From the NCBI RefSeq assembly GCF_036322805.1, contig NZ_AP027272.1, forward strand, positions 2,356,001 through 2,420,000: 64,000 bases of DNA. The letters run 5' to 3'. Positions 1 through 8,773 of the stretch are shown in pieces. The stretch's first letter is position 1; each line of letters begins with the position of its first letter. A program made the position numbers and the translations under genes. Origin of the DNA: Planctobacterium marinum. GTDB lineage: Bacteria > Pseudomonadota > Gammaproteobacteria > Enterobacterales > Alteromonadaceae. The notes under the pieces were generated by a model. The model searched no databases, was not told the DNA's origin, and saw only the letters and a list, made by a program, of their open reading frames with translations.

Positions 1-923
1 GGAGGTAAAGGGATTTGCAATACGTCAAGGCGATACATTAAGTCTTCTCGGAAGTCTTTCGCCTTAATGAGCTCTTTCATGTCCTTGTTACTGGCCGCAA
101 CAATACGCACGTCTACTAGTTTAACATCACTGCCACCGACAGGGCGTACTTCACTGTCTTGTAAGAACCTTAACAAAGCAACCTGAGCTTTTGGAGATAA
201 ACTGTCAACCTCATCGAGAAATACCGTGCCGCGATTGGCAATTTCCAGTAAACCTGTTTTTGCTTTAGCTGCACCAGTAAAGGCGCCTTTCTCGTGACCG
301 AATAGCTCGCTTAGAATAAGGTCATCAGTAAACGCACCACAGTTGATAGGTACAAAGGCTTCATTGGCGCGGTCGCTCATATAATGTACTGCGCGGGCCG
401 TCAATTCCTTACCGGTACCGGTTTGCCCTTTAATAAAAACATTGGTATTGGCAAAAGAAACCTTCTTTATCAGGCGAACGGCTTTAATAAAGGAAGGGGA
501 ACGGCCATAAAAATTAAGACGCAAAAATGTGTCATTTAATTCTTTAGGATAAAAATGCTGTCTTTGCAAAATACGCTGTTCGGCGTAATGAAGATTGTCG
601 ACTAGCTGACTCGCACCTGCTTGCCAAAAAACCGTGTTGTCGCTCAAGTATGGCGGCAAAATCTGAGGCTTTTGGTCTACGACTAAATACAATATCTGTT
701 CGTTAGTCCCGTGGTACTTACGAATATCCAAGGATTTGATGGCCTCCCATTCATTGACCACAACGAGCCAAATGATAGGAATGCTGGTATCTACCTCATC
801 GTGACTAATTGTTTCATATGAACGGGTAATAACTTGTCCCGAACCTAGTAACTCTGCCACGGAGTAACTTGTATACTCGTCGGTAAACGAAACGAGTCTG
901 ATTTGTGTGTCCCTGATTATCAT
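1..923 (-). CDS. Sigma-54-dependent transcriptional activator, partial (3' end outside window)
   Basis: The frame is open from an ATG at 923 down to the window edge, so the C-terminus, including any HTH domain, is missing. About 307 residues are visible. The N-terminal ~130 residues match no receiver or GAF signature I can recognise. A sigma-54 AAA+ domain follows, with a Walker A motif GQTGTGKE, the sigma-54 contact loop GAFTGA, and a Walker B segment FLDEVDS. An intact GAFTGA loop means it should activate RNA polymerase-sigma-54. The unusual N-terminal half is reminiscent of VpsR-type regulators, which have degenerate sensor domains, but this is a weak impression. The family assignment is secure; target genes are unknown. 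The gene reads away from the peroxiredoxin-like gene behind it, with about 190 AT-rich bases between them. Confidence 0.88.
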   Translation of the reverse strand, partial: MIIRDTQIRLVSFTDEYTSYSVAELLGSGQVITRSYETISHDEVDTSIPIIWLVVVNEWEAIKSLDIRKYHGTNEQILYLVVDQKPQILPPYLSDNTVFWQAGASQLVDNLHYAEQRILQRQHFYPKELNDTFLRLNFYGRSPSFIKAVRLIKKVSFANTNVFIKGQTGTGKELTARAVHYMSDRANEAFVPINCGAFTDDLILSELFGHEKGAFTGAAKAKTGLLEIANRGTVFLDEVDSLSPKAQVALLRFLQDSEVRPVGGSDVKLVDVRIVAASNKDMKELIKAKDFREDLMYRLDVLQIPLP

Positions 924-1117
924 AACGACGCTAATAGTTATGTTTAGACATTATAAGTAGATGATTATGTTACAGTTTGCAACATGCTCGAGGTGAAAAT
1001 TCACCAAACATCATAAATTTTGCTAATTTGAAGTAAATATGTCGTTAAAAAAACTTTATTGTTTAAAAACCGTTCAAGAATGGATAAAGCTTTTTAAAAA
1101 CATAAGATTATACTTTT

Positions 1118-1777
1118 TCAGTTATCTACTTTTTGTAATTTATCGTAGATTTTTAGCACTTCAGCAGGCTCAGCCCTTAGGGTGTAGTCTTCCTCTATGA
1201 ATCGAAAATGAATTGTGTGATCCTGGGCAATGACGAAGGTTGCTGGCACAGGCAATTGAAACTGTTTTTCTTGAGTGCGCTCGGTCAAATCGATATTCCA
1301 CTTCAGCAGTAATGCTTTCATCTCCTCATCCAGTTGCCAGATAAGGCCCAGTCTTTCAGCGTAATCCATGTTTTCATCAATTAATATCGGGAAACCTATG
1401 TTGTTATCTTGCTTAACCTGACTCGTATACTCTGGTAGCTCTGGTGAAATAGCCACAATGTTAAAGCTATCAAATGATGCCTTATAATGACGTTGCCAGG
1501 CCTGCATCTCCAGGATGCAATAGGGACACCATCCACCTCGTATAAACACGATCACTAGTGGTCCATTGGCAAGCAGCGTCTCGCTGGAGACCATTTCACC
1601 TGACAGAGACCTCAAGTTAAAGCCCGGAAACTCAGAGCCTATTGGAAGGCAACTACTGCACACCGAGTTAGATTGAAACAGAGAAATACTGCGATTTATG
1701 GTTTCCAGAATATCTGCTGGTGTGGATGCATCAAATGAGCTTTTGTATTGCTTGAGCTGCTCAGCTAGTGGTGACAT
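1118..1777 (-). CDS. Peroxiredoxin-like (AhpC/TSA, thioredoxin-fold) protein
   Basis: A 219-residue protein, probably cytoplasmic since no signal peptide is visible. Residues ~45-200 carry a redoxin fold. The core motif is GGWCPYC, a CxxC in the usual peroxidatic position of AhpC/TSA proteins, preceded by a PLVIVFIRG strand and followed by a helix. A segment IGFPILIDEN matches the usual 'F..L.D' strand of bacterioferritin-comigratory-type peroxiredoxins. The ~45-residue helical N-terminal extension is typical of the 'peroxiredoxin-like family protein' group in marine gammaproteobacteria. Expected role: thiol-dependent reduction of peroxides or disulfides. Start ATG 1777 is preceded by a GGAA element about 9 nt upstream. 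It stands alone on the minus strand, separated from the neighbouring minus-strand gene by ~80 nt. Confidence 0.8.
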   Translation of the reverse strand: MSPLAEQLKQYKSSFDASTPADILETINRSISLFQSNSVCSSCLPIGSEFPGFNLRSLSGEMVSSETLLANGPLVIVFIRGGWCPYCILEMQAWQRHYKASFDSFNIVAISPELPEYTSQVKQDNNIGFPILIDENMDYAERLGLIWQLDEEMKALLLKWNIDLTERTQEKQFQLPVPATFVIAQDHTIHFRFIEEDYTLRAEPAEVLKIYDKLQKVDN

Positions 1778-1855
1778 AGCAAGTGTTCCAAGAGGTTCTT
1801 ATCTACAGATATAGAACACTACGCTCAGTTGTAAAGGAAAACAGGGCTGGCGACT

Positions 1856-2272
1856 TTAATTACTGGTCTTTTTTCTTATCACACTAAGTTCTTTAAGTAA
1901 CTCGTTTTCGCGAATACGCAAAGCACCGAGTTCATAGGTGATCTCATCAGCTCTGTTGCTAAATTGACCATACTCTCCAGATGAGACATTGCTAGACACA
2001 TCCATTGCCGTTGGAGGTTCTGGGGAAAGCTGGATAGCGGGCTCCTTATCGTCAGAAGCATCAACTTCGTCAAATAGCAATTTCGATTTGCTTTTGGCCT
2101 GAGAGTCGAGCATTTGCAACTTCTCACCAAGCCTGTCCAATGCCGGGCGATTAACATTAAGCCCTAACTCCACGCACTCTTTATGGGTGGCTTCATAATT
2201 GCCGTAATCATACTTGCGTATGATTTTCTTCACCATTTCAACTTTTTCAACCTGGAGTTTTTTATTAAACAT
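1856..2272 (-). CDS. Hypothetical small basic/acidic bipartite protein with C-terminal coiled coil
   Basis: 138 residues, not recognised. The N-terminal ~55 residues are basic and helical (KVEMVKKIIRKYDYGNY) and could bind nucleic acid. The middle (about 65-105) is acidic, Ser/Pro-rich and probably disordered. The last ~30 residues have heptad-like Leu/Ile spacing (LRIRENELLKELSVIRKK), suggesting a short coiled coil. There is no signal peptide or membrane segment. Codon use resembles the flanking genes, so I take it as a real gene. A small DNA-associated or adaptor protein is possible, but that is only inference. Confidence 0.6.
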   Translation of the reverse strand: MFNKKLQVEKVEMVKKIIRKYDYGNYEATHKECVELGLNVNRPALDRLGEKLQMLDSQAKSKSKLLFDEVDASDDKEPAIQLSPEPPTAMDVSSNVSSGEYGQFSNRADEITYELGALRIRENELLKELSVIRKKTSN

Positions 2273-2497
2273 AGTGGCTACACGTCATTCAAGTTACTTA
2301 CTGCGTGATTGTTAGCGTACCTGTATCAAGGTTATCGGCTAAAAATACATCGAACATTAATAAAATGTTAATACAATCTTGTCAATATTAAGTCAAAAAA
2401 CGTACAGATAAAAGTAAATAATGCACAAAAAATCTGTGATATTGGACTTTTTTCACTATTTATTCGCTGCCCTTATTAAAAATTATTTATCGCTGGC

Positions 2498-3694
2498 TTA
2501 TTCAACTATTGCCAAATCCAACCATACAAGTCTGTGATCGGAACTGCTTGGGGTGTTACTGCTACCTGTTACTAAGTAGCTCTGTGGTGAAGATTGGTCA
2601 GGCCAATACACACCACTTGTTAATGTTTTCATGCCAAATCGTGATGGCAATACATAGTCTGCTCGCATTCCCCAGTGAGCAGTGTGGTACTGACTATATT
2701 GATTTTCGTCAGATTCAGTGATGTTACCGTTACGCTTCGGAATTAAATGACTTTTTTGAAGTTCTGAGAACCCTTCTGCCATTAGTGGGTCGTGCAAGAG
2801 AGACGTTATGGCTCTGATACCATTATGTTCAGTAACATCGCCTTCGACGGTCGAGGCATTTAAGTCACCTAAAATCACAAATCGACTATCTGGGCCTAAC
2901 CCGTTAACCTTTTTACCGTTATCATCTCGCATCCATGCAGAATTGCCATTGATATAATGTTGCCAAAACTTGATTTCATCGTGGTTTCTCTTGCCATTGC
3001 TATCTTCATCTCCGTCAAACACAGGTGGAGTAGGGTGAGAAATAAGCAAGTTTACCTTTTTACCATTGACTAAAATTGGTACGTCTACGTGGTTCTTGGA
3101 GGACAATCTGAAGTTGTTTAACCCGTCAGCCGAATACCAGTTTTTACCGTTTAATTTCGGAAGCAAAGCATCGGGCATAGATTTCCAAAGCAGATTTTGA
3201 AAGGAATGTATGTCGTTGTCGAGTATTGGATATCTTGACAAAAGCGCCATGCAATACTGTCCGGGGTAATGCCCAAAACCGTAGTTATCAATCGAGTTTT
3301 CAAGTCCTCGAAAGTTAACTCCAGATGAAACCCCGGTATTACAATCCGGTTGGTAAATATAAGGATATTCCAGTGGCGGCTGATCAGACTGGGATTTACC
3401 AAGGTACTTTTCTAAGTACTGAGCTAGTGTCTCACCATTATCATTCCCGTCTATTTCGTTTATCAGTAATACGTCTGGATTAATGCGCTGGATAATTTCA
3501 GCGGATTTTTTCGCCGCAGCATAGCCTCCGTTTTCTAGCTTGTATTTTAGTTCGCCTTTTTGTCTTGCCTGGTCAAGTCCGATATTGAAGGTGGCAATGC
3601 GCAAAGATTTAGATGTTTCTGTCATTGTGTGGCCTTGGGGGCAGAAAATCGTTAGGGAAAAAGCAAATAGCCATGGTTTTACATCGTATTTCAT
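2498..3694 (-). CDS. Secreted endonuclease/exonuclease/phosphatase-fold hydrolase
   Basis: 398 residues with a probable N-terminal signal peptide (about residues 1-23). Endonuclease/exonuclease/phosphatase (EEP) family landmarks appear in order: RIATFNI near residue 32 (metal-binding Asn), LLINEID around 75 (catalytic Glu), a His in the LISHPTPP strand, VILGDLNAS around 272 (Asp/Asn pair), and SSSDHRLVW near the C-terminus (the SDH catalytic motif). The family cleaves phosphodiesters in nucleic acids, lipids or other phosphoesters. With a signal peptide, this one is likely an extracellular or periplasmic nuclease or phosphodiesterase used for phosphate or nucleotide scavenging. The exact substrate cannot be read from sequence. 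It is divergent from rlmA. Confidence 0.85.
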   Translation of the reverse strand: MKYDVKPWLFAFSLTIFCPQGHTMTETSKSLRIATFNIGLDQARQKGELKYKLENGGYAAAKKSAEIIQRINPDVLLINEIDGNDNGETLAQYLEKYLGKSQSDQPPLEYPYIYQPDCNTGVSSGVNFRGLENSIDNYGFGHYPGQYCMALLSRYPILDNDIHSFQNLLWKSMPDALLPKLNGKNWYSADGLNNFRLSSKNHVDVPILVNGKKVNLLISHPTPPVFDGDEDSNGKRNHDEIKFWQHYINGNSAWMRDDNGKKVNGLGPDSRFVILGDLNASTVEGDVTEHNGIRAITSLLHDPLMAEGFSELQKSHLIPKRNGNITESDENQYSQYHTAHWGMRADYVLPSRFGMKTLTSGVYWPDQSSPQSYLVTGSSNTPSSSDHRLVWLDLAIVE

Positions 3695-3816
3695 GATTAG
3701 TGTTATGTTCCGGAATTTGTAGTAAGTTCCTGATTTACAGGTAAACTAGTACCATATCTAAGTAAAAAAATCCCGAGAATCAACCGCGCAATCGGTTTAA
3801 GGTGAAAAACAGAGTG

Positions 3817-4683
3817 ATGACCTTGGAGTTACAGTCAATTTATCGATGTCCGATTTGTCGTTTACCACTAGAGCAGAAGCAAAAATCCTATAAATGCGGT
3901 AACAATCACAGCTACGATCAGGCCAAAGAAGGTTATGTAAACTTATTGCCTGTACATAAAAAACGCACAAAAGCACCGGGTGATAGTAAGGCAATGCTTT
4001 TGGCTCGGAGACAGTTTCTGAATGCGGGATATTATTCTTTTTTGCTGGATGAAATTGGCGCTCTCATCAATACCCTACTTGAATCTGAGCATAGTCGAAT
4101 TTTGGATTTGGGGTGTGGGGAGGGTTACTACGGTTATCAGCTCAATAATAAGCGGTGCGTGGAGCTTACTTCTTTGAGTTATTTTGGATGCGACATTTCA
4201 AAGCCCGCGGTGCAAATGGCGGCTAAACAACACAAACAAAGCCAGTTTTGTGTCGCCAGTGCGGCTGATTTACCTTATCTTGATAATGCTTTTGATTTTG
4301 TTCTGAATGTTTTCGCGCCTTACAATGAAACTGAAATTGTAAGGGTAACGAAAGAGCAAGGCCATTTTTTGTTAGTGGGCCCCGGTGCCGGCCATTTAAA
4401 GGAACTCGCCCAATTTGTATATTCAGAGGTTCAACCACATCAGGGAAATCCCACTAAAAATATTCACAAAAGTGGACTGGAAAAGGTTTCAGAGACAACC
4501 TGCAGCACTAAAGTGGAAGTTACCGGGCAGCACCTGGAGGCTTTACTGATGATGACGCCTTATTACTGGAGCATAAAAGAAGAAAATAAAGCGCGTTTAT
4601 TAGCTTTAAAATCTTTAATGATTACTTTTGAATTCAAGCTGGAATTATTGCAGCCAGTTTCTGCTAATGGAGAAGTAAAATGA
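3817..4683 (+). CDS. rlmA: 23S rRNA (guanine-N1)-methyltransferase RlmA
   Basis: Closely follows E. coli RlmA (RrmA), which methylates N1 of G745 in helix 35 of 23S rRNA using SAM. An N-terminal zinc-binding segment has CPIC followed by CGNNH, then the signature [10 protein letters not shown] and the conserved 'DS..M..AR..FL.AG.Y' block. The SAM-binding motif is [12 protein letters not shown]. An in-frame GTG at 3802 would add five residues. I prefer ATG 3817 because the resulting N-terminus lines up with the family (a few residues before YRCP), with AAGG at 3799-3802 as ribosome site. The stop overlaps the start of yceH by 4 bp (ATGA), so the two are translationally coupled. Confidence 0.93.
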   Translation: MTLELQSIYRCPICRLPLEQKQKSYKCGNNHSYDQAKEGYVNLLPVHKKRTKAPGDSKAMLLARRQFLNAGYYSFLLDEIGALINTLLESEHSRILDLGCGEGYYGYQLNNKRCVELTSLSYFGCDISKPAVQMAAKQHKQSQFCVASAADLPYLDNAFDFVLNVFAPYNETEIVRVTKEQGHFLLVGPGAGHLKELAQFVYSEVQPHQGNPTKNIHKSGLEKVSETTCSTKVEVTGQHLEALLMMTPYYWSIKEENKARLLALKSLMITFEFKLELLQPVSANGEVK

Positions 4684-5357
4684 TCGTTCAACTCGATGAA
4701 ATAGAAAGCCGTATCATTGGTGTTTTGTTGGAAAAAGAAATCACCACACCGGAACAATATCCTCTCTCTTTAAATGGCTTAACGGTTGGTTGCAATCAAA
4801 AAAGCAATCGAGAGCCGGTAATGCAACTTTCCGAAATTGAAGTGCAGTCTGCCTTGGATTCTCTAAAAGAAAAAAGACAAATCATCGAAGATAACTGGGG
4901 CAGTCGGGTAAGCAAATATAAGCACAAGTTTTGTAACACCGAGTTTGGCAGTCTGAAATTCACACCTCAACAAACAGCGATTGTTTGTTTACTTCTACTC
5001 AGAGGAGCTCAAACACCAGGGGAGCTGAGAACCCGTAGTGGCAGACTTGCAGAATTTACTGACGTAAACGAAGTAGAAAATACACTGCAATCCTTGATGG
5101 ATTTTAATCAGGAACAACTTGTCGAAAAGTTACCCAGGGAGCCAGGTAAAAGGGAAAGCCGGTACAGGCAGTGCTTTAGCGATGCTCCTCAAAACGGTGT
5201 GGCTTCCTTTGCAGAGCCATCATCCATTGAACAAACTGAAGCACCACAAACGAGCCCGACCGAAGCTGAATTGGTTGAACGAGTCAGTATGTTGGAGAGC
5301 CAGGTTGAGTATCTAACTAAAGAACTCACTGAACTAAAGAGTTCGTTAGGGGAGTGA
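4680..5357 (+). CDS. yceH: YceH family protein (UPF0502, DUF480)
   Basis: 225 residues. The diagnostic start of the family, [20 protein letters not shown] followed by [18 protein letters not shown], is clear. YceH proteins hold two winged-helix domains (about residues 5-85 and 90-165), followed here by a variable Pro/Glu-rich linker and a short C-terminal coiled coil ([18 protein letters not shown]). In some bacteria YceH has been linked to regulatory or cell-division effects, but no molecular activity is firmly known. It overlaps rlmA by 4 bp and touches the next gene, so rlmA-yceH-5360 is read as one transcription unit. Confidence 0.92.
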   Translation: MIVQLDEIESRIIGVLLEKEITTPEQYPLSLNGLTVGCNQKSNREPVMQLSEIEVQSALDSLKEKRQIIEDNWGSRVSKYKHKFCNTEFGSLKFTPQQTAIVCLLLLRGAQTPGELRTRSGRLAEFTDVNEVENTLQSLMDFNQEQLVEKLPREPGKRESRYRQCFSDAPQNGVASFAEPSSIEQTEAPQTSPTEAELVERVSMLESQVEYLTKELTELKSSLGE

Positions 5358-5359
5358 TT

Positions 5360-5779
5360 ATGACTGACACTCGTGATCACACACAGGTTCAAGGGACATT
5401 GCGCTTATCACTGGATGCTATTCAGAGGATATTATTCATAGAGGCTACAGGGCCCTTTGAAAGTGATTTCGGTGAAAAATACCATGCGCAAATCCTGCCG
5501 CTTCGAGATGCATTAAAACCAATATCATGGGGAAGTTTAGCACTTTTAAAGGGAGGCGAGTCGTTACTGAACGATTCAATACGGTCTTTTTTAATCGCTT
5601 CAATTAAAGATGCCAGACAGCTTGGACTGAAGGTAACGGCGTTGGTGCTGGAGCCTGGTTCATCAGATGAAGTTGTACAGTGGTGGCATTCGGTGTACCA
5701 AGAGACTGGACTTCGCTACCAAATATTCGAAGACCGTCAACAAGCACTTTCTTTTCTTACCTTAAATATACAGCCGTGA
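5360..5779 (+). CDS. Conserved-looking hypothetical protein, STAS/SpoIIAA-like fold possible
   Basis: About 139 residues, not firmly recognised. The alternation of strands and helices (RILFIEATGPFESDFGEKY...WGSLALLKGG...SFLIASIKDARQLGLKVTALVL) resembles the small alpha/beta STAS-like proteins found as short ORFs in Alteromonas relatives, but no catalytic motif stands out. ATG 5360 is chosen because AGGGGAG (5348-5354) sits 5 nt upstream. A GTG at 5354 lies inside that ribosome site. It begins 2 nt after the yceH stop, implying co-transcription with rlmA-yceH. There is no signal peptide, so it is probably cytoplasmic. Confidence 0.65.
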   Translation: MTDTRDHTQVQGTLRLSLDAIQRILFIEATGPFESDFGEKYHAQILPLRDALKPISWGSLALLKGGESLLNDSIRSFLIASIKDARQLGLKVTALVLEPGSSDEVVQWWHSVYQETGLRYQIFEDRQQALSFLTLNIQP

Positions 5780-6148
5780 TGGTAAAAAACACCCGTTTGG
5801 ATTCGCGAGGCTCATTTAAAATGTAGCAAATATAAAAATTGCAAAACATTTCTCTGTGTGTGCACTTTTTGACACTATTTCGTTCAAACCTTCTAAAAAA
5901 TAGAACTGATAAATTAAGGTTTAGGTATCAAATTACATCATGTGGTATGTAAACAACATTTTTGGGTGTTAATCTCTACCAGCCCCGCAGCCCTTTTAAA
6001 TTGTACCATCCAGAAAATATCTCCATTTTTTAAATGTAAAATGGAGGCAGTGTTAATTAGATTACATATTGTGGGGTGGGTTCCACTTTATTTTCAAAAA
6101 AATTGAAATTTCGAACTCACACCTTTGTCATTTAAATGATACTATTCG
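5780..6148. other. Gene-free AT-rich interval upstream of the small HTH gene
   Basis: About 370 bases without a credible reading frame. It is AT-rich, with short direct and inverted motifs such as TTACAT (5933-5938) facing ATGTAA (5947-5952), and a run of TTAAATG/AAATGG-like words near 6030. No terminator with a T-run follows the rlmA-yceH operon. Presumably it holds the promoter for the HTH gene; no confident -35/-10 pair could be assigned. Confidence 0.5.
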
Positions 6149-6442
6149 GTGCGTTTCCATCGTGACAGAGGACTACAAGCATTGGATAAAGAAGAAAAAT
6201 TTAACCCCGAGCGCTTGCGAAATATGCGCAAGGAAGCGGGGATTACACAAAAACAATTAGGGGATATCTTGGGATTAAGTCGCGAAACCGTGCTTCATAT
6301 TGAGAATGGCGCGCCGGGTTCTATCGACACCTTAGAGATTCATGTTATCAAAAACTGGTACATTGCCTGCGAGGATAAGCTTTGTCCTCTCACTAAAAAG
6401 GAATGGGCGGAGTACATCAAGTCATTTTTCGATATTCAGTAA
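6149..6442 (+). CDS. Small XRE-family helix-turn-helix regulator
   Basis: Up to 97 residues. An HTH_3/XRE domain is clear: RLRNMRKEAGITQKQLGDILGLSRETVLHIENG has the expected two helices and the turn, like Cro/C1 or short antitoxin-type regulators. The C-terminus (about 35 residues, Trp-rich, KNWYIACEDKLCP...KKEWAEYIKSFF) is not recognised and may be a dimerisation or sensing tail. The start is unclear: GTG 6149, or TTG 6182 with AGAGG 10 nt upstream, which would begin closer to the domain. No toxin-like partner is adjacent. A 15-bp perfect inverted repeat lies just past its stop and may be its terminator or operator. Confidence 0.78.
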   Translation: MRFHRDRGLQALDKEEKFNPERLRNMRKEAGITQKQLGDILGLSRETVLHIENGAPGSIDTLEIHVIKNWYIACEDKLCPLTKKEWAEYIKSFFDIQ

Positions 6443-6467
6443 AATGGGTTATCTAAAATGACATAAG

Positions 6468-6506
6468 CTCAGTTTAAGGTAGCTTTGACACCTACCTTAA
6501 ACTGAG
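6468..6506. repeat. 15-bp perfect inverted repeat with 9-nt loop
   Basis: CTCAGTTTAAGGTAG (6468-6482) is followed after 9 nt by its exact reverse complement (6492-6506). It begins 26 nt after the HTH gene stop. No T-run follows on either strand, so a simple intrinsic terminator is not well supported. An operator, a processing hairpin or a Rho-related end are alternatives. Confidence 0.8.
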
Positions 6507-6660
6507 AGAACTTCCATACATCTACAGTCTCTCCCTAAATTCATCGTCCTTTGCATACAACTTTTCCCACAATCGCTTTTCAAACTCTTCCTATCGCATT
6601 GGCTGCTAGACCATATTGAAATGCTGTTATGTATTGCGTCAGAGAAGATAGTCATCGGTA

Positions 6661-6684
6661 AAAAATGGCCGCATGATGCGGCCG
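6661..6684 (-). terminator. Intrinsic terminator of the di-haem peroxidase gene
   Basis: On the minus strand, GGCCGC-loop-GCGGCC (6684-6668) is followed directly by ATTTTTT. It lies 15 nt past the peroxidase gene stop. Confidence 0.85.
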
Positions 6685-6698
6685 TTGGATGGATTGGA

Positions 6699-8435
6699 TT
6701 AAAGACTATGCCCATCTCGATCTTCAGCAATTAAAGGGAGGTCATCTGGAAAGTTAGCTTCTTCATCATGGTCTACGATCCACGGATCTAAACAGTCTCT
6801 GTCTAACACACAAGGATCGGTTAAAGCCTCCATAAACGCGACCAATTGGCTTACTTCTTGTTGGTTCAAATTAGGCGAGCCTCGCAAGGGGAATCGCGCA
6901 GGCACATCCCCGTTTCTCACATTTTGAAGGTGCTCCACTACCTGGATGGAGTTGTCATAGGCGTCAGGGTAGAGAGATTCACAAGTTTGCCCTGTTTTAT
7001 TTATCAAGTCGGCAACTTGCGGCAAATCACAAAATGGTGCGTTGTTGTTGGTAAACGGCTCACCATTACGCGCTGCAAATAATCTATTAATGGACTGCCT
7101 TGGGTTGCTGTAATGTCGCACGACTTCTTCAAGAGTCTGATAAGCTCCGGTATGGCCGTAAGGCGCAGTGACAGCGATATTGAGCAAACTAGGTGCGCGG
7201 AAATGGTAGCGATCTTCATTGTCACCAGTAATATTTTCTCTACCGAAATCTTGATTGTTTGTTGCTACACCCGGGTTACCTTTACCGGGGCCAAATTGTG
7301 GGAAGGCCACGAGTTGGAAACCTCGTCCAGAAAGCGTTGAGCCTGAATGACACGTACCGCAACCTGCACCGCCTTGATTGGCATTGCTGAAAAATAACAC
7401 CGCGCCGGCTTTTTCTTCATCGCTTAGTGCATCACTTTCTCCGGACAGATAGCGGTTCCAGGGGCTGTTGATAAATACCATTGAACGTTCGTATTCACCG
7501 ATAGCTTCTGCAATACGATCAAAGGTAACCTCATCATCATTGTAAGCCAGCTCAAATGACGCGGACCATAAGGTATCGGTATCATTTAGTCTTTCAGCCA
7601 AAACCTGGCGATAAGCTTCATTATCTAAGTCAAATTCGAAATCACCACGCATTTCATCTGGTGAGGTAACTGGAAAGCGTGCTTGAGCTGCTGCGAGGGT
7701 GGCACCTTCAGGAAGATTGTTGTCTGCCCTCAGATTACCTCGACGGTTGACTTCGGAGTCTGGCGTGATGATCTGCCCGTTGTTTTGTCTTTCTACTCTA
7801 CCATCCCAAAACATCCGTTGCTCATTTAATCCGGCGTTAAAGATAGTGGGGGCATTCCTGGGGACCGAGGGGAGATTATTTGAATCGTTACCGTTAAAGC
7901 GACCATGGCCAAGCAGATCGTGAGCCGATTCATTCAGTTCATTGATTGCTTCGACTCCCACTGAAAGAGACAATTCATCACTGCCGCCTAAAACCGGGTG
8001 GTGACATGAAACACAGGCTGCACTTTGCTCGCCACCCAGATTTTTAGTAAAGAACAATGATTTTCCCAATTGAGGGAGAGGATCTTCAATGGAAGGCAGG
8101 CCTTCGGCACTGATGCTATCGAGTTCTAGTTGCTCTACTAATTGTTGTAGTTGCTGCTCCAGGTTTTGGTTTCCCTGACCCGGATTAGGATTACCAGGGC
8201 CCGGATTAGGATTACCAGGGCCCGGATTAGGATTACCAGGGCCCGGATTAGGATTACCAGGGCCCGGATTAGGATTACCAGGGCCCGGATTAGGATTACC
8301 GGGACCTGGATTAGGATTACCGGGACCTGGATTGGGTGTTCGGGGGCCGTCTTCTCTAACAGGACCTTGTTGTGCGTTAACATCCATTGCTAATGCTGTT
8401 GCCAACACCAAACTTATCGCAATTGCCTTTTTCAT
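6699..8435 (-). CDS. Secreted di-haem cytochrome c peroxidase / MauG-like protein with Pro-Gly-Asn repeat
   Basis: 578 residues. A signal peptide (to about residue 22, ...VNAQQ) is followed by a Pro/Asn/Gly linker of eight heptapeptide units (unit PNPGPGN), then a di-haem peroxidase body. Two c-type haem sites are visible, CVSCHH and CGTCHS, as in CcpA/MauG-family proteins that reduce H2O2 or oxidise substrates with electrons from small cytochromes. Typical blocks between them include RNAPTIFNAGLNEQRMFWDGR and AIGEYERSM; after the second haem comes APSLLNIAVTAPYGHTGAY. Of three possible starts (TTG 8441, ATG 8438, ATG 8435), I choose 8435, six nt after GAGAGG. The protein should be periplasmic or outside the cell. 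A terminator follows. The linker is unusually long and repetitive. Confidence 0.9.
   Translation of the reverse strand: MKKAIAISLVLATALAMDVNAQQGPVREDGPRTPNPGPGNPNPGPGNPNPGPGNPNPGPGNPNPGPGNPNPGPGNPNPGPGNPNPGQGNQNLEQQLQQLVEQLELDSISAEGLPSIEDPLPQLGKSLFFTKNLGGEQSAACVSCHHPVLGGSDELSLSVGVEAINELNESAHDLLGHGRFNGNDSNNLPSVPRNAPTIFNAGLNEQRMFWDGRVERQNNGQIITPDSEVNRRGNLRADNNLPEGATLAAAQARFPVTSPDEMRGDFEFDLDNEAYRQVLAERLNDTDTLWSASFELAYNDDEVTFDRIAEAIGEYERSMVFINSPWNRYLSGESDALSDEEKAGAVLFFSNANQGGAGCGTCHSGSTLSGRGFQLVAFPQFGPGKGNPGVATNNQDFGRENITGDNEDRYHFRAPSLLNIAVTAPYGHTGAYQTLEEVVRHYSNPRQSINRLFAARNGEPFTNNNAPFCDLPQVADLINKTGQTCESLYPDAYDNSIQVVEHLQNVRNGDVPARFPLRGSPNLNQQEVSQLVAFMEALTDPCVLDRDCLDPWIVDHDEEANFPDDLPLIAEDRDGHSL
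8169..8336. repeat. 21-bp tandem repeat, 8 units, in-frame in peroxidase gene
   Basis: Eight consecutive 21-bp units encode PNPGPGN (the last, nearest the enzyme domain, is PNPGQGN). Five inner units are identical in DNA (carrying GGGCCCGGATTAGGATT); the two nearest the N-terminus share a second variant (GGGACCTGGATTAGGATT). Because 21 is divisible by three, any unit gain or loss stays in frame. Confidence 0.97.
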
Positions 8436-8773
8436 CATCAACCTCTCTACTGCTTCGCAGCGTTATTTTTATGCAGAACATGAAGTACAGCATCACGTTC
8501 CTTATTCCATACAACGCAGTGGAGTTGAGTTGGTTGACACAATAATTACAAAATTGACAAAAAAATGTAATTTGCGTCGGTAATGTCACAGCAAAACTAC
8601 GTTAGTTAGCTGTACCTTAGCGCTTTGAAGCTTGGTTGTGGCTGGAGAAAAATGAAGAACCCCTAAGGAACTATGGCGACAAATGAAGGTTTTGTTAATT
8701 GTGAAAAGGCTCACATAACAATTATTTGAAAAAGTCACGCAGGCCGCTATGGCGGCCTGCAAAAAGCTTAATT
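8436..8773. other. Intergenic region: peroxidase promoter side and yqhD terminator
   Basis: About 340 bases without a real gene. The left part should hold the promoter of the minus-strand peroxidase; no confident sigma-70 hexamers were assigned. The right end (8730-8760) contains the terminator of the next minus-strand gene. The middle is AT-rich and featureless by eye. Confidence 0.5.
8730..8760 (-). terminator. Intrinsic terminator of the YqhD-like gene
   Basis: A 9-bp perfect stem GCAGGCCGC (8739-8747) / GCGGCCTGC (8752-8760) with a 4-nt loop. On the minus strand it is followed by GTGACTTTTT. It lies 14 nt past the alcohol dehydrogenase stop. Confidence 0.85.

Noticed and set aside
5933-5952. 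TTACAT/ATGTAA inverted repeat upstream of the HTH gene as an operator
   Set aside because: Only six paired bases in very AT-rich DNA, which is expected by chance.
6497-6730. Small minus-strand frame between the HTH gene and the peroxidase gene
   Set aside because: It overlaps the peroxidase 3' end and its terminator, has low-complexity, Cys/Met-scattered sequence and no ribosome site.
8138-8393. Open frames on both strands across the 21-bp repeat (Ile/Leu/Val- or Arg/Ile-rich repeats)
   Set aside because: A 21-bp repeat without stops leaves several frames open. Only the peroxidase frame continues into recognisable domains and has a ribosome site.
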